Positions 1 to 5,808 of a DNA stretch of 9,403 nt are shown here, in pieces (positions within the stretch are counted from its first letter, which is position 1; every line of letters starts with the position of its first letter). Location: positions 1 through 9,403 of the forward strand of contig NZZF01000003.1 in assembly GCA_002702385.1 (NCBI GenBank), given 5' to 3'. A program made the translations under genes and the position numbers. The notes beneath the pieces are model-generated. The model saw only the letters and a list, made by a program, of their open reading frames with translations, made no database searches and was not told where the DNA came from. Source of the DNA: Flavobacteriaceae bacterium (GTDB taxonomy: Bacteria; Bacteroidota; Bacteroidia; Flavobacteriales; Flavobacteriaceae).

Positions 1-941
1 GCTTTTTCAAATTCGTTTGTTAGCTCTTCAACATTGTTGTGTGTAACAAATTTTGAAAACGAAGAAAAATTAAATTCTGTTTTTGGATTAAATGAAATAA
101 GGGTTTCAGCTTGTATGTTTTTTAAGAATGCTTGTCGAATAATTTCGGTAGAATATATAAAAAAGTCTTTTTGACTTTCACGATCTAGCTTGGCTGCGTT
201 TTTTGACCACTCAATAATTTTTGATCCAAAAGAAATATCTTTTCTAATTTGAAAAGCATTTCTTAACAATTCACTAAACATCATTTCTAGTTCCATTGAA
301 GCGCTGTCGAACTCTTTTAATCCTTCAAAACCTATAGTCTGACATCGAGAAACCAATGTTGGTAAAAGGTCATTGTGTTTTTTAGTAATAAAAAGAAAAG
401 TAATGTCTTGTCCTGGTTCTTCAACAAGTTTTAAAATTTTATTTGTTGCTTCAGAATTCATTCTGTCAGCAGCCCAGAATATTACGATTTTGTTCTTTTT
501 TTCATATGAAGAAAGAGAAAGCTTTTGAGACAAAGGGCTAACAGCATGTACACCAATAAATGGTTGTTTATTGCCACAATCTAGTTTTTCTAACCAGCTT
601 TTAATTTTTAAAAAGGAGTCATGTTCAATAAGAGCTTCTCGCCATTTTTCAACATAAAAATCACAAGTACTTTCAAGTTTAAACTGCCGGCTTCCAGCTG
701 GTTTTGAAGATGAAGGAATTGGAAATATAAAATGAAGGTCAGGGTGAGTAAATGACTCACACATTTTTTCTAGCCTTGATTTTTCACCCCCTTCTTCGTC
801 AAGAGTCAATACGGTTTTACTAAAATCTAAAGCAGACTTTAGTTTGTTTTTTCCATTTCCATAAAGCAATATGGCATTAGGAATTCTTTTGCTTTTCGCA
901 ATACTGTTTAATTCTTGACTTGCAGATTGTGTTTTTTCCAA
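1..941 (-). CDS. holB: DNA polymerase III delta prime subunit (clamp loader), partial, 3' end off the left edge
   Basis: This is the delta prime subunit of the clamp loader, which helps open and load the sliding clamp onto primed DNA in the cytoplasm. The frame is open from a TTG at 941 through the window edge, giving 313 residues and lacking the C-terminus. Seen in the translation: RIPNAILLYGNGKNK (19-33), a degenerate P-loop; HPDLHFIFP (66-74), typical of flavobacterial HolB; an AAA+ core strand KIVIFWAADRMN (151-162) followed by NKILKLVEEP (167-176); and the sensor motif SRCQ (198-201). A TAA stop lies two codons before the TTG, and the first in-frame ATG is near codon 60, past the P-loop, so TTG is the only reasonable start. 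The cysteine cluster of proteobacterial HolB zinc modules is absent (only Cys61 is near), as is usual in Flavobacteriia from memory. The N-terminus is a little shorter than usual. It diverges from pgk across 60 bases. Family identity is firm. Confidence 0.92.
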   Translation of the reverse strand, partial: MEKTQSASQELNSIAKSKRIPNAILLYGNGKNKLKSALDFSKTVLTLDEEGGEKSRLEKMCESFTHPDLHFIFPIPSSSKPAGSRQFKLESTCDFYVEKWREALIEHDSFLKIKSWLEKLDCGNKQPFIGVHAVSPLSQKLSLSSYEKKNKIVIFWAADRMNSEATNKILKLVEEPGQDITFLFITKKHNDLLPTLVSRCQTIGFEGLKEFDSASMELEMMFSELLRNAFQIRKDISFGSKIIEWSKNAAKLDRESQKDFFIYSTEIIRQAFLKNIQAETLISFNPKTEFNFSSFSKFVTHNNVEELTNEFEK

Positions 942-985
942 TTCTTAAATTTATTAAAAATAAACCTTAATTTTTATAATTGACA

Positions 986-993
986 TATCTTTG
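986..993 (+). promoter_or_regulatory. Bacteroidota -7 promoter element for pgk
   Basis: TATCTTTG matches the Bacteroidota -7 consensus TAnnTTTG exactly. Only 8 bases separate it from the pgk ATG at 1002. No TTG/TTTG -33 element is seen at the expected 17-23 base distance upstream. With the usual spacing from -7 to the start of transcription, the mRNA would have a leader of only a few bases or none. Confidence 0.6.
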
Positions 994-1001
994 AACAGAT
1001 T

Positions 1002-2183
1002 ATGAAAACGATAAATAAATTTGATTTTAATAATAATAAAGCAATTGTTAGAGTAGACTTTAATGTTCCAATTGAGCAAGATAAAGTTACTGATAATAGT
1101 AGAATTTTAGCCGCAAAAACAACCATCGACAAAATTATTTCAGATGGCGGAGCCTGTATACTAATGAGCCACTTAGGGCGACCTAAGGGCTTTGATAACA
1201 ACCTGTCTATGTCTAAAATTCATTCTGAAGTTGAAAAAGTTTTGAACACTAAAGTAATTTTATCTAAAGATATTGTTGGAGATGACGCAATAAATAAAGC
1301 AAAGAATTTGTCAAAAGGCGAAGTGCTTCTTTTGGAAAACCTAAGGTTTCACAAAGAGGAAACAGACGGTGATGCAGGTTTTGCAAAAAAACTTTCACAA
1401 ATTGCGGACTGTTATGTTAACGATGCTTTTGGAACAGCTCATAGAGCACATGCTTCAACAACTATTATTGCGCAGTTTTTTGAAAACAAATTTTTTGGAA
1501 GCCTCTTAGAAAAAGAAGTGAAATCCATAGAAAAAGTTATGAAAAGTGGAGAAAACCCTGTTTTGGCTATTTTGGGAGGGGCAAAGATTTCTTCAAAAAT
1601 CCCAATCATTAATAATATTATGGATGTTGTTGATCACATTATAATTGGAGGAGGGATGTCGTTTACTTTTATTAAAGCACTTGGAGGAAAGATTGGATCA
1701 TCTATATGCGAAGATGAAATGATTCCTACTGCACTTGAAATTTTAGCTAGAGCAGAGGAAAAGAGCGTTAAAATTCATCTACCGTCTGATGTAGTTTGTG
1801 CCAAAGAGTTTAGCAATGATGCAGAGTCGAAGAGTTTTGATATATATAATATTCCAGACGACTATGAAGGCATGGATGCTGGAAAGAATTCGATAGAGGC
1901 TTTTAAAAAAGTTGTTTTAGATTCAAACACAATACTATGGAATGGTCCTGTTGGTGTTTTCGAGTTTTCCAATTTTTCAAACGGCACAAAAGAGCTTGGT
2001 AATTTAGTAGCCGAAAGCACTGCTAATGGAGCTTTCTCATTAGTAGGTGGTGGAGACTCCGTTGCTGCGGTAAAAAAGTTTGGTCTTCAACACAAAGTAA
2101 GCTATGTGTCAACAGGCGGAGGAGCTATGCTAGAAAGCTTGGAAGGCAAAACGCTACCTGGAATAAGCGCTTTAAGCAACTAA
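1002..2183 (+). CDS. pgk: Phosphoglycerate kinase
   Basis: Glycolytic enzyme of the cytoplasm that transfers phosphate between 1,3-bisphosphoglycerate and ADP, giving 3-phosphoglycerate and ATP. At 393 residues it is full length for a bacterial Pgk. All family signatures are visible: RVDFNVP (17-23), SHLGRP (56-61), ENLRFH (112-117), NDAFGTAHRAHAS (140-152), GGAKISSKI (192-200), WNGPVGVFE (313-321), GGGDSVAAV (349-357), STGGGAMLE (370-378) and a closing GKTLPGI (382-388). Substrate-binding arginines and the nucleotide-site lysine region are intact. The ATG at 1002 gives a normal N-terminus (MKTINKFDF) and lies 8 bases after a TATCTTTG promoter element. A DUF4837 lipoprotein gene follows 6 bases after the stop and is probably co-transcribed. 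Nothing is abnormal in the protein. Confidence 0.99.
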   Translation: MKTINKFDFNNNKAIVRVDFNVPIEQDKVTDNSRILAAKTTIDKIISDGGACILMSHLGRPKGFDNNLSMSKIHSEVEKVLNTKVILSKDIVGDDAINKAKNLSKGEVLLLENLRFHKEETDGDAGFAKKLSQIADCYVNDAFGTAHRAHASTTIIAQFFENKFFGSLLEKEVKSIEKVMKSGENPVLAILGGAKISSKIPIINNIMDVVDHIIIGGGMSFTFIKALGGKIGSSICEDEMIPTALEILARAEEKSVKIHLPSDVVCAKEFSNDAESKSFDIYNIPDDYEGMDAGKNSIEAFKKVVLDSNTILWNGPVGVFEFSNFSNGTKELGNLVAESTANGAFSLVGGGDSVAAVKKFGLQHKVSYVSTGGGAMLESLEGKTLPGISALSN

Positions 2184-2189
2184 ATTGTT

Positions 2190-3164
2190 TTGAAAAAATA
2201 TACGTATATAATAATTTTAATTTTGTTTTTTTCATGTGAAGAAGAAACCAAAAATTACAAACCTTTATCTTCAGGCAGAATTAATTCTATTTCAGTAATA
2301 ACTGACAATGTCACATGGGGCTCTAAAGTTGGCAATGAAATTAGAAAGTTATTTGCCTCTGAATTTAAAGGACTACCTCAAATAGAAGAATCTTTTAACT
2401 TGAGCCACATTCCTTACGAGGCTTTTACTGGTTTTGGAAGAACCGGAAGAAATATAATTTTTATAAATCAGAAAAAAGATGACAAACCAAAGATGGCTAG
2501 AGACAAGTTTGCTAGACCACAACTATTTTTGGAAATATCAGGAACTAACGAAACACAACTAATTGAAAGCTTAAATAAAGCTGCAAGTTTTTCAATTAAG
2601 GAGTTTCAAAAAGGCGAAATAGAAGAAAATAAAAGAAGAATTTTAAAGTCGCCCTTGAATAAAACAAACTTAAAGGATTCATTATCCATTAGTTTAAAAA
2701 TGCCATCTGCATACTCTATTTTCAAAGAAGAGAATAAAACTATCTGGTTTCAAAAGCCATTAAAAAATGGAACTTCAAATTTAGTAGCAAAAGAGTTAAA
2801 CATCTTATATGAAAACTATGATGGAATTAACCTTGTGGAAGCAATCAAAATTAGAGACTCAATAAACAAAGACTTTGTTCCTGGGCGAGTTGATGGAAGT
2901 TATATGATTACTGAAGAAGCGTATTTGCCATACTTCAACCTCGTTGAATCCAACGGCTTTTTATCAAAAGAAACCAGAGGAACATGGGAGGTTAAAGGAG
3001 ATTTTATGGGCGGCCCATTCGTTAATTATATTATAAAAGACACTTTAAATAAGCGAATTCTATATATAGAAGGGTTTATGTTTTCACCTTCTCAAAGGAA
3101 GAGAGATGGAATTATAGAGCTTGAAGCAATTATTAAATCGCTAAAAGTTTTTGAAAGGAAATAA
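2190..3164 (+). CDS. DUF4837 family lipoprotein
   Basis: Predicted envelope lipoprotein of 324 residues, function unknown. A lysine-led hydrophobic signal (MKKYTYIIILILFFSC) ends in a lipobox-like LFFSC with the lipidated cysteine at 16. The three glutamates directly after it (CEEET) resemble the acidic export signals reported for surface-exposed Bacteroidota lipoproteins, so an outer-membrane, perhaps outward-facing, location is possible (inference). The body fits DUF4837 as I know it: SGRINSISVITDN (28-40), a W43 region, FKGLPQIEESFN (59-70), AFTGF (78-82), RNIIF (87-91), and a C-terminal block with G264-W266, DFMGGPF (271-277) and an IEGFMFSP segment (293-300). The start is TTG; no in-frame ATG occurs before codon 102, past the signal peptide. 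It begins 6 bases after pgk, which implies co-transcription, though no functional link to glycolysis is evident. It ends 4 bases from the convergent tatA stop. Confidence 0.9.
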   Translation: MKKYTYIIILILFFSCEEETKNYKPLSSGRINSISVITDNVTWGSKVGNEIRKLFASEFKGLPQIEESFNLSHIPYEAFTGFGRTGRNIIFINQKKDDKPKMARDKFARPQLFLEISGTNETQLIESLNKAASFSIKEFQKGEIEENKRRILKSPLNKTNLKDSLSISLKMPSAYSIFKEENKTIWFQKPLKNGTSNLVAKELNILYENYDGINLVEAIKIRDSINKDFVPGRVDGSYMITEEAYLPYFNLVESNGFLSKETRGTWEVKGDFMGGPFVNYIIKDTLNKRILYIEGFMFSPSQRKRDGIIELEAIIKSLKVFERK

Positions 3165-3170
3165 AAAACT
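3146..3170. terminator. Weak AT-rich hairpin at the DUF4837/tatA convergent junction, possible bidirectional terminator
   Basis: AGTTTTT (3146-3152) and AAAAACT (3164-3170) form a 7-bp inverted repeat with an 11-base loop that covers both convergent stop codons. On the plus strand it is followed by a long pyrimidine-rich tract, which is the antisense of the Lys/Glu-rich TatA tail. On the minus strand it is followed by TTTTAG. The stem has only one G-C pair, so it may be too weak to act; this is a candidate only. Confidence 0.28.
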
Positions 3171-3348
3171 ATTTGTCTTCTTTTTCTTTTTCTTCTTCTT
3201 TAGAGGCGTTTTTAAACTCTTTAATACCTGTTCCTAAGCCTTTCATTAGCTCAGGAATTTTTCTACCTCCGAATAATAAAAGAACAACAAGTAAGATTAA
3301 AACAATTTGACCCGGTCCTAATGCAAATAAAACTAGCGCTGTATTCAT
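3169..3348 (-). CDS. tatA: Sec-independent protein translocase subunit TatA
   Basis: Small membrane protein (59 residues) that forms the variable part of the twin-arginine translocon, which exports folded proteins across the inner membrane with TatC. The translation shows a short N-terminus with GPGQ (11-14), one hydrophobic helix (about 14-27), the diagnostic hinge [14 protein letters not shown] (26-39), an amphipathic helix (about 31-48), and a highly charged Lys/Glu/Asp tail (50-59). This is the standard TatA/TatE plan at the short end of the size range. The ATG at 3348 lies 14 bases after a TACTTTTG promoter element. No tatC is in the window. It is divergent from the M23 peptidase gene and convergent with the DUF4837 gene. 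Confidence 0.96.
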   Translation of the reverse strand: MNTALVLFALGPGQIVLILLVVLLLFGGRKIPELMKGLGTGIKEFKNASKEEEKEKEDK

Positions 3349-3362
3349 AAATCTAATTTAAA

Positions 3363-3397
3363 CAAAAGTAATAATAAATTGCTTTTTAATATTCAAA
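3363..3397 (-). promoter_or_regulatory. Bacteroidota promoter for tatA (-33 and -7 elements)
   Basis: On the minus strand, TACTTTTG (3370-3363) matches the -7 consensus TAnnTTTG, and TTTG (3397-3394) lies 23 bases upstream as a -33 element, at the wide end of the usual spacing. The -7 element ends 14 bases before the tatA ATG. This is the most complete promoter in the window, though TTTG is common in AT-rich sequence. Confidence 0.5.
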
Positions 3398-3425
3398 CCA
3401 TAAAAATTAATAATTTTTTGATGAT

Positions 3426-3433
3426 TATCTTTG
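3426..3433 (+). promoter_or_regulatory. Bacteroidota -7 promoter element for the M23 peptidase / GH3 pair
   Basis: TATCTTTG, the same 8-mer as upstream of pgk, matches TAnnTTTG. It stands 6 bases before the ATG at 3440, so the transcript would be leaderless or nearly so. No well-placed -33 TTG is visible; the TTG at 3418-3420 is too close. Confidence 0.55.
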
Positions 3434-3439
3434 TTATAA

Positions 3440-4294
3440 ATGAAAGGAAAAAAGAATGTAAATAAAAATAAGCAAGAACCCAACAACTATAGGCTGTTGG
3501 TTTTGAATGAAGAAACTTATGAAGAAAAGTTTTCTCTAAGGCTTTCCAAATTAAATGTTCTTGCATATTCTGTTCTTATCAGCCTTTTTATAATGACAAT
3601 AACAACATTCATAATTTTCTTTACACCAGTGAAGGAGTATGTCCCAGGATATGATACAACAGCCATAAGGTTTCAGGCAATTGACAACTTACAAAAACTA
3701 GACACCCTGGTTGCAGAGCTAGAAAATAATGAACAATATATTTTGTCTCTGAAAAGCTTGTTGTCTGGCGAAGAGTTTGAAAATAAATATCAATCACGCT
3801 CTGAGTTGGCCAAGGTAGACCTTTCGGAATTGGATGTCAAAATTAATATTGAAGACTCAGTTCTTAGGAAACTAGTTGAAAGAGAGGATAAATTTAATGT
3901 TATTGAATCACAGTTTAATCCTATAAACATATCTTTAGAATCACCAGTTAGCGGATTTATTTCGGAGAAGTTTTCAATTACTGAAAAACATTATGGAATA
4001 GATATAGTTTTGAAAGAAGAGACCCCAGTCAAATCAGTTGCAGATGGAATTGTCATATTATCAGAATGGACTATAAATTCTGGTTATACCGTAGCGGTTT
4101 ATCACAAAAACAAACTAATGACTGTTTACAAACACAATAAATCTTCAAAAGTTTCACAAGGAGATTTTGTTCAGTCAGGAGAGATAATAGCCCTTTCCGG
4201 AAATACAGGGGAATTAACTACAGGACCCCACCTACATTTTGAGCTTTGGGATGATAAGGGTCCGATTAATCCGGAAGATTTAATAAGCTTCTAA
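3440..4294 (+). CDS. Membrane-anchored M23 (LytM-type) metallopeptidase
   Basis: Predicted zinc peptidase acting on peptidoglycan cross-bridges or stem peptides in the periplasm. Its 284 residues start with a cytoplasmic Lys/Asn-rich segment (1-36), then one membrane helix (about 39-62) used as an uncleaved anchor, a probably helical linker (about 77-155), and a C-terminal M23 domain (about 168-280). Metal and catalytic residues look intact: H184 and D188 in KHYGIDI, H232 in VYKHN, and H264/H266 in TTGPHLHFE (260-268). It is therefore likely an active enzyme, unlike the degenerate EnvC-type activators. The N-terminal YRLLVLNEETYEEKFSLRLS block before the helix is familiar from Bacteroidota M23 proteins (from memory). 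The ATG follows a promoter element by 6 bases. A GH3 enzyme gene follows after 1 base, and tatA is divergent. The exact cell-wall substrate cannot be read from the sequence. Confidence 0.95.
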   Translation: MKGKKNVNKNKQEPNNYRLLVLNEETYEEKFSLRLSKLNVLAYSVLISLFIMTITTFIIFFTPVKEYVPGYDTTAIRFQAIDNLQKLDTLVAELENNEQYILSLKSLLSGEEFENKYQSRSELAKVDLSELDVKINIEDSVLRKLVEREDKFNVIESQFNPINISLESPVSGFISEKFSITEKHYGIDIVLKEETPVKSVADGIVILSEWTINSGYTVAVYHKNKLMTVYKHNKSSKVSQGDFVQSGEIIALSGNTGELTTGPHLHFELWDDKGPINPEDLISF

Positions 4295-4295
4295 A

Positions 4296-5786
4296 ATGTT
4301 AAAAAAAGCAATTGCAAAAATTTTTGCGTCATTTGTTGTAAGGCAAATTGAAAGCTCATATTCAAAAGCTGCTAAAATCCAAAAACAAATACTTATAAAG
4401 CTTATAAAGAAAGGGGCTAAAACACAGTTTGGCATAGAACATAGTTTCGATAATATAAACGACCACAAGGCTTTTAAGAGTTTAGTGCCCGTCAGAGATT
4501 ATGAAGGTATAAAAAGCTATATTGATAAAATTAAAGACGGAGAAGAAAGTGTTCTTTGGCCAGGAAAGCCAAGATATTTTGCTAAAACTTCAGGAACGAC
4601 AAGTGGAGCCAAGCTTATTCCAATTTCAAATGAATCAATGCCCCATCACATAAAATCATCTAGAAACGCGCTCCTTTTTTACATTAACAAAACAGGAAAA
4701 ACCGATTTTTTGAATGGTAAAACAATTTTTATTCAAGGCTCCCCGGTTTTAGAAAGCATAAATGGAATAAAAACAGGAAGATTATCGGGCATAGTAGCAC
4801 ATTATGTTCCCTCGTATTTAAGATCGAACAACATGCCCTCATGGGAGACTAATTGTATTGAAGACTGGGAACAAAAAGTTGATTCAATTTGCGAAGAAAC
4901 ACTAAATGAGAATATGACTGTAATTGGCGGAATTCCATCTTGGGTGCAAATGTATTTTGAAAAGCTAATTACGAAATCAGGCAATAAAAACTTGTCTGAA
5001 ATTTTTCAAAATTTTTCTCTTTTTATTTTTGGAGGAGTAAACTATGAGCCATATAAAAAAAAATTTAATAAGCTTATTGGAAAAAAAATTGACTCGATTG
5101 AATATTTCCCAGCATCTGAAGGTTTTTTTGCTTATCAAAACGAACAAGATGATGAAGCTTTACTTCTCCAGTATGATTCAGGAATTTTTTATGAGTTTAT
5201 CAAGCTTAAAGAATTTGAAAGCAACAAAGCAGTACGACACGATCTTTCAACTGTAGAGACTGGAGTTAATTACGTTATGATTGTTTCAACAAACGCAGGC
5301 TTATGGGCATATAATACAGGAGACACTATTGTTTTCACATCGTTAGTGCCCCCAAAAATTTTAGTTACAGGAAGATATAAGCATTTTATTTCTGCTTTTG
5401 GCGAACATGTTATAGCGTCTGAAGTTGAACAATCCTTAGCTGAAACATCCAACTTTTTTAATGTTATAATTAATGAATTTACTGTAGCTCCAAAGCTAGA
5501 AAATGAAGGCAATTTGCCCTGCCATGAGTGGTGTATTGAAGTAGAAAAAGGAGATTTCAATATGGAAGAATTTTCAAAAAGCCTTAATTCTGCAGTATGT
5601 AATAGAAACATCTACTATAGAGACTTAATTGAAGGAAAAGTTTTAAAAGAGCTTGAAATAGTCGTGGTAAAAAAAGGAGCGTTCAAGAATTACATGAAGG
5701 CTAAAGGAAAGCTAGGGGGACAAAACAAAATACCAAGACTCTCTAATAATAGAGAGCTAATAGAGGCTGTTTTGAAGGGAAATTAA
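4296..5786 (+). CDS. GH3 family acyl-adenylating enzyme (GH3 auxin-responsive promoter family)
   Basis: Cytoplasmic member of the ANL adenylating superfamily related to plant GH3 acyl-acid amido synthetases, which activate a carboxylic acid with ATP and join it to an amine. At 496 residues it is full length. Motifs are intact: the phosphate-binding loop TSGTTSG (98-104) followed by K106; GGIPSW (211-216); IFGGVNYEP (244-252); the adenine/acyl site YFPASEGFFA (270-279); YNTGDTI (339-345); GRYKHFISAFGE (359-370), which holds the hinge region; and a C-terminal stretch with KGKLGGQNKIPRL (470-482). Bacterial GH3 proteins are widespread in Bacteroidota, but their acid and amine substrates are unknown, so an auxin role should not be assumed. 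The ATG lies one base after the M23 peptidase stop, so the two are almost surely co-transcribed. The stop codon overlaps that of the convergent propeller gene. Confidence 0.93.
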   Translation: MLKKAIAKIFASFVVRQIESSYSKAAKIQKQILIKLIKKGAKTQFGIEHSFDNINDHKAFKSLVPVRDYEGIKSYIDKIKDGEESVLWPGKPRYFAKTSGTTSGAKLIPISNESMPHHIKSSRNALLFYINKTGKTDFLNGKTIFIQGSPVLESINGIKTGRLSGIVAHYVPSYLRSNNMPSWETNCIEDWEQKVDSICEETLNENMTVIGGIPSWVQMYFEKLITKSGNKNLSEIFQNFSLFIFGGVNYEPYKKKFNKLIGKKIDSIEYFPASEGFFAYQNEQDDEALLLQYDSGIFYEFIKLKEFESNKAVRHDLSTVETGVNYVMIVSTNAGLWAYNTGDTIVFTSLVPPKILVTGRYKHFISAFGEHVIASEVEQSLAETSNFFNVIINEFTVAPKLENEGNLPCHEWCIEVEKGDFNMEEFSKSLNSAVCNRNIYYRDLIEGKVLKELEIVVVKKGAFKNYMKAKGKLGGQNKIPRLSNNRELIEAVLKGN

Positions 5787-5808
5787 TTTTGTTTGAGATT
5801 AATTTTTT
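5780..5808 (+). terminator. All-A/T hairpin with T-run, candidate terminator after the GH3 gene
   Basis: AAATTAAT (5780-5787) pairs with ATTAATTT (5798-5805) around a 10-base loop, within a run of six T (5803-5808). The layout resembles a rho-independent terminator for the M23-GH3 transcript, but the stem has no Watson-Crick G-C pair. It lies inside the last codons of the opposing propeller gene. Weak candidate. Confidence 0.25.

Noticed and set aside
955..962. TATTTTTA on the minus strand as a -7 element for holB
   Set aside because: It misses the final G of TAnnTTTG, has no -33 partner, and such A/T octamers are frequent here; left unannotated.
974..1201. Open frame on the minus strand overlapping the start of pgk
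   Set aside because: It lies antisense to the well-conserved pgk N-terminus and shows no recognisable domain; pgk explains the sequence.
5044..5256. Open frame on the plus strand in another phase inside the GH3 gene
   Set aside because: The GH3 frame carries intact family motifs through this stretch, and the alternative peptide is low-complexity lysine/leucine sequence without a domain.
5270..5611. 113-residue open frame antisense to the GH3 gene
   Set aside because: It opposes the conserved GH3 motifs YNTGDTI and GRYKHF; no signal, domain or promoter supports it.
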